A stretch of DNA of 64,000 bases from Kiritimatiellia bacterium (lineage in GTDB: Bacteria; Verrucomicrobiota; Kiritimatiellia; RFP12; UBA1067): positions 1 to 64,000 of the forward strand of contig JAQIBS010000244.1 of NCBI GenBank assembly GCA_027858965.1, given 5' to 3'. The notes under the pieces were generated by a model, which was not told the origin of the DNA, ran no database searches, and saw nothing but the letters and a program-made list of their open reading frames with translations. Both the position numbers and the translations under genes were made by a program. Positions 32,701-41,354 of this stretch are shown here, one piece after another (position 1 is the stretch's first letter; each line of letters begins with the position of its first letter).

Positions 32701-35108
32701 AAGGCCTTACCATTACCGGTTACGGCAATAGCGAGATCCTGAATCTGAACGCGCCAGCCGGAAACACATATCTGGGCGATACGCATATTCTAAATGGACG
32801 CGTAACCGTTGCAAACACAGCTGGATTCAGCTCAGGAGATCTGTATATTCACGGTGATGATCTGGTTGGAGGCTGTTTCCTCTTTGATTTTGCAGAAACT
32901 ATTACCAATGCCATGCATCTGGCAGGCATAGGTGGCGCTCTCTATTACGGATATGGAGCGGTAAGCTTTCGTAACACCAGCGAAGGTGTTATTGATGCTC
33001 CGGTTGAGTTGATGCGTAATACCCGCATAGGCGCTGATGGTGCTTTATCTGTGGGAAGATTTTCGCAATCTATCACTGGAACTGGGGAACTTGAGATTAA
33101 TATAGCCCGCACAGATGTTTCTGCTGGAACAATCATTTTCGGTGCTGCTAACAGCTATAACGGCCGGACTGTAATCAATCAGGGAAAACTTAAGATTGAT
33201 GAAGGCGGCACACTTGGAATTGGAGATGTTGTAAATAACGGCACTCTGATTTTTAACAACAGCTCTGCACAGATGGTTACCAACAGCATTGATGGCTCCG
33301 GCAAAGTTACGAAAACCAGTAGCGGCACACTGACACTCTCAGGCGATATCGATTGTGATATTGAGATTCAGGATGGCTCTGTTGTTCTGGCCTCCGGTGC
33401 CGTTCTGCCTGGCACAGGTATCTCCGGCATACTGGATGTAAACGGACAGAACATCGCAATTAATGAATTGAACGGAACCGGATCAATTACCAACAGCAGC
33501 ACTTCAACCGCAACTCTGGATCTGGATATTGCGGCAGACACCGACTCAATCTACTGGGGTTCCATCAGTGATGGCGGCAATACCATCAGACTGAATAAAA
33601 ATGGTGCCGGCACATTGATTCTTGGAGGAAGCAACAGCTACCAGGGAGAAACAACCATTTCAGAGGGAACTGTTAAACTCTCAACGGTTATTGATCAGGC
33701 TCCTTATCTGAGCGATATAGCGTATCAGCTGGATGCCAGCACCGCTAATACATTGACCCTCTCCGGTTCCAATGTAACCACATGGGCTGACTCCAGCGGT
33801 AACGGTAATGATTTTGTTCAGGCAATTGCAGATCAGTATAACCAGTATCCTTTCTATGTGGCTGATGCCATCAACGGCAAAGGTGCCATCCGCTTCGAAG
33901 GCAACTGGAATCGGCTCTATGCCACCAATACGGTTGATAACCAGACAGTTATTATCGTCAACAACAAAACGGGACAAATGGATCTATCAGGAATCTGGGG
34001 CAAAAGTGATGCGGATTACGGAGTTCGTGCCGCAAACTCAACAACGTGGCAGGATGGAGATCAGAATGATTTTGCGCGAGGAGCGGCCTTTTACGTCAAC
34101 GGCGTTAATACACGAAGCTACATTCAGGGCACACCACATATGCTGACCGCTACATCGGCAACCGTTAAAAATTTCGCAGGAGCTGTCGGCGATTACTGGG
34201 GAAATGCTGGAGGATATCACCGCGCATATATCGGTGACATCGGTGAGGTGCTGGTTTATAAGACGGCATTGGATATGTCTCAGCGCCAAATCGCTGAAAA
34301 ATATCTGAATGACAAATGGTTCGGCAATGCAGTGTCAACTGTACTGACCAATGTCCTGCCGGAGACTACCGATCTGATAGTTGATAAGAACGGCGTACTC
34401 GACCTGGCGGGATCAGTTCAGTCAGTCGCCTCTCTCAGCGGAGAGGGCAATATCCTCAGCAGCGGAGAGGGCAGTGCTGAGCTGACCGTTGGAACAGACA
34501 ATAGCGACACCTTCTTTGGCGGTAGCATAGCTGACCTGAATTTATTCACAAAGGCAGGCAGTGGTCTTCTGACCCTCACCGGCATCAGCAGCTACACAGG
34601 AGAAACCATAATCTCCGACGGCACACTACGCCTCGGCGACGGCGCCAACCGACTCGATTCAGCCAGCTCGGTCACAGTTGAGAGTGGTGCCATATTTGAT
34701 GTGAACTATACCTCACAAACTTTGGATTCCATCGGCGGGTCAGGCACGGTCATGGATTGCGATGGTTTGACAGTCACCGGCTCTGTTGCACCAGGCGGGG
34801 TCGGTGATGTCGGCACACTGACATTTGATGGATCTCCTACGCTTTCAGGAGATTATTCATTTACCGCCGGCAGCAGCGTTGACCTCATCAGTGTGCAGGG
34901 TGATATTGATATCAGCTCTCTGGCTCTCAGTGTTGAAAATCCGGATGCACTCAACGGACTTTCATACCCCATTCTGCAATGCAGCGAAACTCTGACCGGC
35001 GCATTCAGCTCAGACAACCTGCCTGGTGGCTGGTCTCTAAGCTATGATTATGAGACAGGGGTTGCAACAATCAACCGCACTGTCGGAACGTTGATTATAT
35101 TACGGTAA
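29766..35108 (+). CDS. Autotransporter-associated beta-strand repeat protein with LamG-like domain
   Basis: 1780 residues starting at the ATG preceded by AGGAG; a longer frame upstream is not coding. Signal peptide 1-21 (SFAADGVWS). At least seven autotransporter-associated repeats are visible, for example AGSGLLTLTGISSYTGETII, GAGTLILGGSNSYQGETTIS and SSGTLTLSGDIDC, forming a long right-handed beta-helix. Residues about 1305-1520 are an inserted LamG-like jelly-roll (YQLDASTANTL to YLNDKW). There is no C-terminal beta-barrel, so this is not a classical type V autotransporter; it ends in NRTVGTLIILR, like the protein at 48415-51318. Probably a cell-surface or released adhesin or glycan-binding protein. 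Confidence 0.82.
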   Translation: MKIAQVVMSIVVLFCTLTSFAADGVWSNAAGGNWSTASNWNGNTIASGAGASATLNGPIAAPVVIDADYTVGMLIASPYAYILNGETTARILKLDNGTNPSEVSVAAGGSLTTGVRLDAKNKGLIKTGPGLWTLNNRASNISGMVIEAGDVILDLGVGGDGLNVGDNTIELKSGTSLKYMDNNLINNTAVLDIRSGAVLDLNYKTDNFGAFTGNGVVSNLTTSQNFWLQDRTMTFSGYAYGTSGGNVRLFTPGTFVLGASNALEQVGVNMDVVDTMLAFTPGIGSFWLGWLKSINPITLEAQDDKPIQLSLGTSASSTIQADINGSGGLTVDGGADLTIHADTSYTGPTIVKGGTLTLGDGVTYNGAITNSSSITVMSGKTLNIENKNAMTYPNSITGKGYINKNQSSDISFNSMNMQGGQLNVNNGTAIINGGSSSNLSIRVDKGNALVVNGGHFIDSSINIISEGSLNGSSSVTLKNGSSENLNYYNNNLLSSLDVTGGDWHFDTSFSDYKKTFIYTQSGGKADFGVSKGMYNTNRVFGYISGGELNIRYVFPPRGLGLLVSGDGKVTMEGTQRLASDGWSYDFIITNNAYVKGDTIQLMSRGDAGSDLLLELAGGTLAFNSMNNDASNCDQDNTIQFNFNGGILRPKYSSTTYENPLYSTFSVFEGGALMDIATSGNYNFEPTLYSGLSGVEDGGLVKSGLGRLDLYNPMRYTGETVVNGGLLRTLSMDASPLSSNTVYIKNGEIRVQSGSSGSENLVQKLAYAAADDSLVFGGGAARLSLDRPSSGSLALEIGNSAATQDSALNRIDNGVLMVTPFEGLGASNFGVNESVVINGGLSTTNGMVAPYIMGTIWGNGWYGGSFLDYDGAKGLIEASYTSGLAGGASSVAELSSDASTDSAHVYALRLTGTDLTVNNGETLTIGDGINPAGLILNRNSSDYSSIQGGTVDFRNSEGIIYLSTYDSTGHTISSTIAGEKGLTITGYGNSEILNLNAPAGNTYLGDTHILNGRVTVANTAGFSSGDLYIHGDDLVGGCFLFDFAETITNAMHLAGIGGALYYGYGAVSFRNTSEGVIDAPVELMRNTRIGADGALSVGRFSQSITGTGELEINIARTDVSAGTIIFGAANSYNGRTVINQGKLKIDEGGTLGIGDVVNNGTLIFNNSSAQMVTNSIDGSGKVTKTSSGTLTLSGDIDCDIEIQDGSVVLASGAVLPGTGISGILDVNGQNIAINELNGTGSITNSSTSTATLDLDIAADTDSIYWGSISDGGNTIRLNKNGAGTLILGGSNSYQGETTISEGTVKLSTVIDQAPYLSDIAYQLDASTANTLTLSGSNVTTWADSSGNGNDFVQAIADQYNQYPFYVADAINGKGAIRFEGNWNRLYATNTVDNQTVIIVNNKTGQMDLSGIWGKSDADYGVRAANSTTWQDGDQNDFARGAAFYVNGVNTRSYIQGTPHMLTATSATVKNFAGAVGDYWGNAGGYHRAYIGDIGEVLVYKTALDMSQRQIAEKYLNDKWFGNAVSTVLTNVLPETTDLIVDKNGVLDLAGSVQSVASLSGEGNILSSGEGSAELTVGTDNSDTFFGGSIADLNLFTKAGSGLLTLTGISSYTGETIISDGTLRLGDGANRLDSASSVTVESGAIFDVNYTSQTLDSIGGSGTVMDCDGLTVTGSVAPGGVGDVGTLTFDGSPTLSGDYSFTAGSSVDLISVQGDIDISSLALSVENPDALNGLSYPILQCSETLTGAFSSDNLPGGWSLSYDYETGVATINRTVGTLIILR

Positions 35109-35119
35109 AATGTTTCTTT

Positions 35120-35301
35120 CGCCCCCTGCGGGGGCTGGGAATATTACCGGATACATGTCCACGGGTTTCACCCGTGGCTACACTCTTTCACCCGCTGCGC
35201 GGGTTAGAAATTACCCCTCGCAGAGGGCATACGAATTTAGCCTCGGGCAGCGCCCGTAGACTTCGAATGAGAAAAACACAATACCAGCCCCCGCAGGGGG
35301 C
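35120..35301. repeat. Array of six triloop hairpins
   Basis: Six consecutive hairpins, all with exactly 3-base loops: GCCCCC-tgc-GGGGGC, CCACGGGT-ttc-ACCCGTGG, ACCCGC-tgc-GCGGGT, CCCTC-gca-GAGGG, CGGGC-agc-GCCCG, GCCCCC-gca-GGGGGC. The arms are unrelated except that the first and last are reverse complements. The array fills the spacer between the beta-strand-repeat gene and the beta-helix gene. Confidence 0.75.
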
Positions 35302-35315
35302 GAGAGAATTATTAA

Positions 35316-37304
35316 ATGAAAACCATAAACCGAATACTAACATTTATCATTTTAACAGCTCTTTGTTCCCGGGCGGCATCGCCTGAACTTGTCGAAAAAG
35401 TCAAGGCCGGCAAGTTGACAGAGGCGCGTGCATCCTGGTGGGGTTTTAATGCCGAGGATTCAACAGATGCTCTGCAGGCTGCGTTTGCTTCCGGTGCTAA
35501 GCGGCTGATTGTTGACAAACAGCCCACCCCCTGGATTGTAACTTCCCTTTCGCTTAGTTCTAATCAGGAGATTTTCTTTGAGGAGGGTGTGGAAGTGCTC
35601 GCGAAAAAAGGGGAGTTTATGGGGAAGGGCGACTCTCTTTTCCTGCTCTCAAATATCAGTAATGTAACTCTGCGGGGTTATGGTGCCACACTGCGTATGC
35701 GACGTGATGATTATGATGCTCCGCCGTATAAAAAAGCGGAGTGGCGTCATGTCCTGTGTATCCGGGGCTGTGCCAACATCAAGGTGTTTGGCCTGACTCT
35801 GGCGGAGAGCGGCGGCGATGGCATCTATCTGGGCAGTGTTAAAGGAGCACCATCCAATCTGGATGTTCACATCAAGGATGTGATCTGCGACAAAAACTAC
35901 CGCCAGGGAATCAGTGTGATTACCGCAGAAAATCTTCTAATTGAAAATACGGTGATGCGTGATACCGCCGGTACAGCACCTAGTGCAGGAATTGATTTTG
36001 AACCGAATAACGCAAATGAACGGCTCAAAAATGTTGTGATGCGTAACTGCCTGACATCCAATAATGCGGGAGACGGCTATGAATTTTATCTGCCAAACCT
36101 GCATAAATCAAGCGAGCCGGTTTCAATTACTATTGAAAATTGCAAATCCATCGGTGACCGCGCAGCTGTGAGGGTTATCACCGGTAATAGCGATGAGGAT
36201 GCCGTTAGAGGATCAATGGCTTTTGAAGGTTGTGAATTCAAGAGTTCCTTGAAAAGAGGCATTGAAATTTCCCGAAAGCCTGAGTATGGAATGAAGCTGG
36301 CCTTTAAGCAGTGTTCTGTTGTAGGATGCGGTTCGGGGTTAACCAATAAAACCGATGTCGCCTTTTCCAGCCGCGGCGGTGATGTAACACCCGTTGGAGG
36401 TGTCTGCTTTGAGAACCTGCAGATTATTCAGCCTTGCAGCCGACCGTGGATATCATGGTTTAATAATATTTTTGCTGATCAAGGTGTCAGCGGAGTATCT
36501 GGAGATGTCGTCGTTAAGTGTGATGATAAGGTAAAAACCGTTGCCCTAACCCCTGAATGGCTGCAGGCCAAATTCCCCCCGCGCTTTAATGTGCGTGTGC
36601 CAAGCGTGGATATTGACTGGGACAGCATTAAGGTCGTCGATGCGTTGAAAGGGGAGCAGCCTCTGCAGCCCTTGCGCCTGCGCAGACAGGGGGAGTATCT
36701 CTTTTATGCCCAGGCGGGAGTTGAAGTTCTGTTGACCGGAAATCAGCGAAAGGTTGGTCGTTATGCTGTTTCAGATAAGCCTCTGTTGATTAAAACGCTG
36801 GGTGGAAAAACTCTTAAAAAGATTAAGATGGCGGGTTTTAAGGAGAAGGTGAGTGTCAAATTCACCCCGAAGAAAACCGGAGTGTACCGTCTTAATGTAG
36901 ACTCCGGAGGCAACTCTTTTGTTTTGAGAACAGCCAATGTACCGGTTGCATTTGACACCTCTGTTAACCCTGTCGGTTTGATCAGCAGTAGGGGTTCGCT
37001 TTATCTGTCGGTGGCAGCGGAAACAGAGCTGTTTGCTGTGCAGATTTCCGGCAGTGGCGATGCCGAAGCGGTTAAGGCATCTGTGTTTTCTCCGGAAGGA
37101 AAGCTGGTCTGGTCAAGTGATATGATTGTTGAGGTTGATCGCTTCACAGCAAATCACGGAGAGGGGCAGAAGGACGGTCTCTGGAGGATTAAGCTGGATC
37201 GTCCGTCGGAGGGCTGTTTTGAAGATTTTCATGTCTCAGCTCTGGGAGCACCCGGCTTCCTATTCTTAAACTCACAGCGCATCTGGACGGCACAAAAGAA
37301 ATAA
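35316..37304 (+). CDS. Secreted right-handed beta-helix protein
   Basis: 662 residues with a signal peptide (1-20). Residues about 45-370 form a parallel beta-helix of the pectate-lyase/PbH1 type: DSTDALQAAFASGAKRLIVD, NVTLRGYGATLRM, then coils NIKVFGLTLAESGGDGIYLG, NLLIENTVMRDTAGTAPSAG, NVVMRNCLTSNNAGDGYEFY. The remainder (370-662) is beta-rich and likely includes an Ig-like or carbohydrate-binding module. Such proteins are usually polysaccharide lyases, glycosidases or epimerases, but I see no diagnostic catalytic set, so no CAZy family is assigned. Only a weak ribosome-binding site is visible; the gene follows the hairpin array. Confidence 0.75.
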   Translation: MKTINRILTFIILTALCSRAASPELVEKVKAGKLTEARASWWGFNAEDSTDALQAAFASGAKRLIVDKQPTPWIVTSLSLSSNQEIFFEEGVEVLAKKGEFMGKGDSLFLLSNISNVTLRGYGATLRMRRDDYDAPPYKKAEWRHVLCIRGCANIKVFGLTLAESGGDGIYLGSVKGAPSNLDVHIKDVICDKNYRQGISVITAENLLIENTVMRDTAGTAPSAGIDFEPNNANERLKNVVMRNCLTSNNAGDGYEFYLPNLHKSSEPVSITIENCKSIGDRAAVRVITGNSDEDAVRGSMAFEGCEFKSSLKRGIEISRKPEYGMKLAFKQCSVVGCGSGLTNKTDVAFSSRGGDVTPVGGVCFENLQIIQPCSRPWISWFNNIFADQGVSGVSGDVVVKCDDKVKTVALTPEWLQAKFPPRFNVRVPSVDIDWDSIKVVDALKGEQPLQPLRLRRQGEYLFYAQAGVEVLLTGNQRKVGRYAVSDKPLLIKTLGGKTLKKIKMAGFKEKVSVKFTPKKTGVYRLNVDSGGNSFVLRTANVPVAFDTSVNPVGLISSRGSLYLSVAAETELFAVQISGSGDAEAVKASVFSPEGKLVWSSDMIVEVDRFTANHGEGQKDGLWRIKLDRPSEGCFEDFHVSALGAPGFLFLNSQRIWTAQKK

Positions 37305-37308
37305 CAAC

Positions 37309-37551
37309 TCACAGATTTTCGAGTGGTTCAGGCTCAGGATCTTTTTTCTTACCGCGATTTCTGCGGGTATGAACTCCCTTAGCTAACCACCCGACACTTG
37401 TCTCGAGGATATCTATCCCGGAAAGCAGAACAACAACAAGCAGTGAGATAGAAAGAGCTCCCTGAAAACAGCCGAATCCGACCAGTGCACCAATAGCAGA
37501 CAGACCAGAATACTTGTTCGCATCCCAGCGGCTTTGCCCCTGAGTTGACGT
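37309..37551 (-). pseudogene. 3' remnant of a membrane-protein gene
   Basis: About 80 codons open on the minus strand, without an ATG, GTG or TTG start, from a TGA at 37552 to a TGA stop. The translation has two hydrophobic stretches (SGLSAIGALVGFGCFQGALS and LLVVVLLSGIDIL) and a charged tail ending KKKDPEPEPLENL. It looks like the C-terminal end of a small integral membrane protein whose 5' part has been lost, next to a repeat-rich segment. Not identified. Confidence 0.35.
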
Positions 37552-37578
37552 TCAAATCCTATAATCGCGCCACAGCAG

Positions 37579-37637
37579 ATTGCAACGCACAGGCAGGCGA
37601 CTATGTTGCGCTACGAACTTCGTGGTTAAAAAAACGT
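37579..37637. repeat. Dispersed repeat fragments
   Basis: TTGCAACGCACAGGCAGGCG is shared with 12711-12732, and GCGCTACGAACTTCGTGGTT is shared with 39832-39855. These sequences join at the break of the preceding gene remnant. The rest of the spacer to 37922 shows nothing recognisable. Confidence 0.5.
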
Positions 37638-37922
37638 ACAAAAACAAACAGAAGAACTTATCTTTGTCGCAAGGATACGGCTTACAAAAAGAAACCATTT
37701 TTTAAGTTTGTAATTGCATACAACCGTACGCATGCGTTATAGTGAATGCAGATTTGAGAGTTTTAACTAGAAAACAGAGCTCTGGCAGGTCAGATTGGCA
37801 TAAAACAAAAATATGGTGTAATTTTCATATCGGCTATTTACAAAAGCAGTAAGTATTCGAGATCCCCTTAAAATCTCTTGCCAACAAAAGCATGACGCAG
37901 GACCGCCAGCAAATACCAATAA

Positions 37923-39302
37923 GTGAATGTTATGAAAGATGATACAACCAACAGCGTGAACAACGGCACACTGGTTATCACCGACAGTGATAATCAACAG
38001 TGTCTGCGGGTCAGAAAAACTAAACTTCTTGTGATAAGTGGACCGCTTCAAGGACGCGAGTTCTTTATCAACCGTGATGTTTTCACCATTGGATCCGGCT
38101 CTCATAATGAGTTGAAAATTGATGACTCCACCGTCTCGAAACGTCACTGTGAGATTATAGTGGATGAAAGCGGCTATCAAATCAAAGATTTAAACAGCAC
38201 CAACGGCACTCAGGTGCAGGGAGTCCATGTGGATTCCGCTCACCTTGCCCCCGGCTCCGAGATTAAAATCGGCAAGGTCCGCATTGTTTTCTGTCCTCTA
38301 CAAGACTCCAGCGACATTCCCCTCTCACGCAACGAGGCCTTCGGCGGTATGCTGGGACGCTCCGTGCCCATGCGCAGGATATTCTATTTAGCCGAAACAT
38401 ACTCCCCCACCGATGCTACCATCATGATCACCGGTGAAACGGGAACCGGCAAGGAGATCCTGGCCGAGGAGATCCACAACCATTCCAACCGCCGGGACAA
38501 ACAGTTTATGGTGATCGACTGCGCCGCTATATCTAAAGAACTTATTGAGAGTGAGTTGTTTGGCCATGTGAAAGGCTCTTTTACCGGTGCAAATGTCGAC
38601 CGTCAGGGCGCCTTTGAACTGGCCGATGGCGGAACTGTTTTTCTGGATGAGATCGGTGATCTCTCCCCTGACCTGCAGCCAAAGCTACTGCGAGTGCTGG
38701 AAAAGAGAGAGATCCGCCGAGTAGGCAGCAACCAGATGCGTAAGATCAATGTGCGCATTATCAGCGCCACCAACCGCAATCTGTCCACTGAAGTTAATGA
38801 AAACCGCTTCCGTGAGGACCTTTTCTACCGCCTCTCCGTCGTACATCTGGAGCTGCCCTCCCTGCGTCATCGTCGTGATGATGTTCCTCTGATGGTCAAA
38901 CGCTTCTTAACCGATCTTCATGGCGATGGTGCCGTAGAGCAGCTCGCCGATTTCGATCGCACCATGGATATTCTCAAGCGACACGAGTGGCCAGGCAATG
39001 TACGTGAGCTCCGCAATTTAATTGAACTGGCCTTCTATAGCGAAAAGCGCCCTGTTGACCTGAGCGCCTTCCTAAGTCTGGGACACCTGCGTGCGGGATT
39101 AACGGCTACAGAACCGGAGATCAACTTTGAGACCGACAAGCCCTTTAAAGATGCAAAAAGCGAACTGATTGAGGACTTTGAAAGAACCTACCTCAAGGAT
39201 CTTCTTGAACGCAATAAACAAAACATCTCCCGCTCAGCGCGTGAGGCCGGAATAGAACGCGCATATCTACAGCGGCTGGTACGCAAGTACGGCCTGAGAT
39301 AA
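37923..39302 (+). CDS. FHA-domain sigma-54-dependent transcriptional activator
   Basis: 459 residues. Residues about 32-120 are an FHA phosphothreonine-binding domain (FTIGSGSHNELKIDDSTVSK, RHCEIIV, LNSTNGTQV); 140-375 the AAA+ sigma-54 activator domain with Walker A GETGTGKE, Walker B GTVFLDEIGDL, the sigma-54 contact loop as GSFTGA (Ala to Ser against the usual GAFTGA), and the sensor region RFREDLFYRLSV; the C-terminus is a Fis-type helix-turn-helix (NISRSAREAGIERAYLQRLV). FHA in place of a receiver domain implies control by a Ser/Thr kinase rather than a two-component system. It is the only sigma-54 activator in the window and a candidate regulator of the two sigma-54 small-RNA promoters 16 kb away (inference). 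A second ATG three codons in is an alternative start. Confidence 0.93.
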   Translation: MNVMKDDTTNSVNNGTLVITDSDNQQCLRVRKTKLLVISGPLQGREFFINRDVFTIGSGSHNELKIDDSTVSKRHCEIIVDESGYQIKDLNSTNGTQVQGVHVDSAHLAPGSEIKIGKVRIVFCPLQDSSDIPLSRNEAFGGMLGRSVPMRRIFYLAETYSPTDATIMITGETGTGKEILAEEIHNHSNRRDKQFMVIDCAAISKELIESELFGHVKGSFTGANVDRQGAFELADGGTVFLDEIGDLSPDLQPKLLRVLEKREIRRVGSNQMRKINVRIISATNRNLSTEVNENRFREDLFYRLSVVHLELPSLRHRRDDVPLMVKRFLTDLHGDGAVEQLADFDRTMDILKRHEWPGNVRELRNLIELAFYSEKRPVDLSAFLSLGHLRAGLTATEPEINFETDKPFKDAKSELIEDFERTYLKDLLERNKQNISRSAREAGIERAYLQRLVRKYGLR

Positions 39303-39363
39303 AGAAGTAGCGACAGGCGCTTTGCACTATGCTCTCTGCGCGTAATTGGTTATAATTACGCCC

Positions 39364-39750
39364 ATGAAAACATTAAGCGTCAAAACAAGCTCGCATGACC
39401 AGATGATTGATATCACAAGAGATATCAGGACCGCAGTTGCGGAACTTGGCATCGAAGACGGGACAGTCACTATCTACACTCCGCATACAACCTGCGGTCT
39501 GACAATCAATGAAAATGCTGACCCCGATGTGGTCCATGATTTTCTAAAGCAGCTTGAGCTTATGGTTCCCTGGCGACAGCCCTTTTACAAACATATGGAG
39601 GGCAACTCCGCCGCACATGTCAAGGCCTCCATGATGGGCTTTGCCCTGACCGTAATTGTCGAAGAGGGCATATTGCAACTGGGTACCTGGCAGGGAATTT
39701 ATCTCTGTGAGTTTGATGGTCCCCGCACCCGCTCAGTATTTGTGAAGTAA
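39364..39750 (+). CDS. yjbQ: YjbQ family protein (UPF0047)
   Basis: 128 residues, typical for the family. Core motif TPHTTCGLTINENADPDV with the conserved His, Thr and Glu, then the HVKASMMG histidine and the LGTWQGIYLCEFDGPRTR end. These small trimeric cytoplasmic proteins have weak thiamine-phosphate synthase activity in vitro; their physiological role is unsettled. I start at the second in-frame ATG, where homology begins. It follows the sigma-54 activator by about 60 bases on the same strand. Confidence 0.92.
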   Translation: MKTLSVKTSSHDQMIDITRDIRTAVAELGIEDGTVTIYTPHTTCGLTINENADPDVVHDFLKQLELMVPWRQPFYKHMEGNSAAHVKASMMGFALTVIVEEGILQLGTWQGIYLCEFDGPRTRSVFVK

Positions 39751-39759
39751 ACCTAAAGC

Positions 39760-39857
39760 TGCTTTCAGCCGCAACACAATATCCTGTCTATCCTGTCTAT
39801 CCATGTTAAATTTTTATTGGGTTGCGGCTATGCTGAGCTACGAACTTCGTGGTTAAA
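39760..39857. repeat. Dispersed repeat, inverted relative of 20049-20125
   Basis: TATCCTGTCTATCCTGTCTA followed by GGGTTGCGGCTATGCTGAGC and TACGAACTTCGTGGTTAAAA; on the other strand this is the same order of motifs as after the eboF-like gene. A shorter relative lies at 62613-62660. Confidence 0.6.
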
Positions 39858-39985
39858 AAAAAACCGACAGGATAATCCCGCCGGTCTTTCTTTAAATTAA
39901 GGCCTTTTCAGACGTAGCCTGCTGATAAAGCAACCCTCCTCGATTCGATTCCGCGTAGCGAAATTAAATAACTCGGTGCGCCGAA

Positions 39986-41167
39986 TTATTTCTTTTTATC
40001 AAAACCGTTAGCTTTAATAATCTTAAGCATTGCAACTTTCAGCGGGAATGTTTCAGGAACAACCTTGTTGCGCGTAAGCACATCACATTTTTTCTTCATA
40101 GAAAGAACATCACCCTTGTTTGACTTGATCTGATCATCGCTTAAAGCATTCAACTCCGCAATATAGGCGCTCGAGAGCTCATCAACAATCTTCATGTATT
40201 CAGCAGATTTGTCATAAGCGATAACCTCAAGCATGCGCTCCAGGGCCGCTTTCTTATTGGCATCTACAGGATTGGCCTTGGCAAAGAGAGCTTTGGCTGT
40301 TTTCTGACGCAGTGCCGTCACATCCTTCTCGCAAGCAGCAGGCCCACCGTGAGTCGTATTATCATAGCGTGAAGGAATTTCACGAATCCAGATATTACGG
40401 AAGCGGGTTGGATTACCATGGTCCTGCAGAGAGAAAGGAAGCTTTTTGTCATGTGATTTGAGGGCCCGACGACGACAGTGAGTTGTCAAACCCTCCATCT
40501 CCCAATGATCCTGAGTCAGAACACCGTTATGCAAAACAGTGACGGAACCGGGGTGGACCATCTTATCGCCATCCCAGATCGGCTGATGAAAAACGATATC
40601 ATATGTCTGCCACTCACCTGAAGGGCGACAGGCATTTACCAGCGGTGGGGTTTCAGCATAAACCGATGAAGCCTGACCATCAGCATAGTTGGGGTTCTTA
40701 TTAAAACCATCCGGCAGAAGAGCGGTCTCATAGGAGTCCAGAATCTGTATCTCATACATACCCATCAGAAAAACACCGCTGTTACCGCGGCCCTGTCCAA
40801 ACCCCTTCACCACTTTGGGCGAAGCCCATTCAATATGAAGCTGACAATCCCCGAAAGACTCTTTAGTTCTGATTGCACCGGTTTTAGGAACCACCTCCAT
40901 TCCACCGTCCTCAACAATCTTCCATTTGGCCGGACCGCCCTCTTTCTTAGTGCTCATCCATGCATCCAGAGTGGTTCCATCAAAAAGAACAACAGCATCT
41001 GAAGGTGCTTTACCCGGCTCGGCTGTAATCTTGACTGGGTTAGGGCGATTCATATCATGGACTGCCCATGCATGTTTTGCGTCCGGTGTGTCCCCATACA
41101 ACCCGGCCATTGAGACCATCGCGCCCATACCGCACGCAGTTAAAATAATAGCCTTACGAAATTCCAT
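39986..41167 (-). CDS. Secreted DUF1080 protein (3-keto-glycoside hydrolase-like)
   Basis: 393 residues with an N-terminal hydrophobic export signal (about 1-25). Residues about 55-265 match DUF1080, a LamG-like jelly-roll: VVLFDGTTLDAWMS, WKIVEDGGMEVVPKTGAIRT, FGDCQLHIEWASP, GNSGVFLMGMYEIQILDSYE, WQTYDIVFHQPIW, and FRNIWIREIP. Some relatives hydrolyse 3-keto-disaccharides or 3-ketoglucosides. The C-terminal 120 residues are helical and charged, of unknown role. It precedes a CTAA element and fucI lies beyond it on the same strand, 183 bp away. Confidence 0.85.
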   Translation of the reverse strand: MEFRKAIILTACGMGAMVSMAGLYGDTPDAKHAWAVHDMNRPNPVKITAEPGKAPSDAVVLFDGTTLDAWMSTKKEGGPAKWKIVEDGGMEVVPKTGAIRTKESFGDCQLHIEWASPKVVKGFGQGRGNSGVFLMGMYEIQILDSYETALLPDGFNKNPNYADGQASSVYAETPPLVNACRPSGEWQTYDIVFHQPIWDGDKMVHPGSVTVLHNGVLTQDHWEMEGLTTHCRRRALKSHDKKLPFSLQDHGNPTRFRNIWIREIPSRYDNTTHGGPAACEKDVTALRQKTAKALFAKANPVDANKKAALERMLEVIAYDKSAEYMKIVDELSSAYIAELNALSDDQIKSNKGDVLSMKKKCDVLTRNKVVPETFPLKVAMLKIIKANGFDKKK

Positions 41168-41239
41168 TAGTAATCCTCCACTTTATTATAAAAAAATCTT
41201 AACAGTTTTTGCCCGCAACCCAGTACGTTTTTTTCTATG

Positions 41240-41354
41240 CAACGCAAAGCGTTGTTGTCTAAAGCTGCAGCATTTAACACACAACTAGACAGTGAGTGAA
41301 TAAAGCTTTTTGCTCTATCACTCAAAGCCTGTTTGAGTAGCCTCGCAGCTTTAG
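41240..41354 (+). repeat. CTAA palindromic element, copy 4, overlapping the fucI stop
   Basis: CAACGC-aaa-GCGTTG, then CTAAAGCTGC at 41259 with its exact inverse GCAGCTTTAG ending at 41354. On the minus strand the arm reads AGC-TAA-AGC and provides the fucI stop codon. Internal TTTAACACACAA equals that of copy 1. Confidence 0.75.

Noticed and set aside
29766-35108. Classical type V autotransporter
   Set aside because: No beta-barrel of about 250-300 residues is present at the C-terminus; only the passenger-type repeats are.
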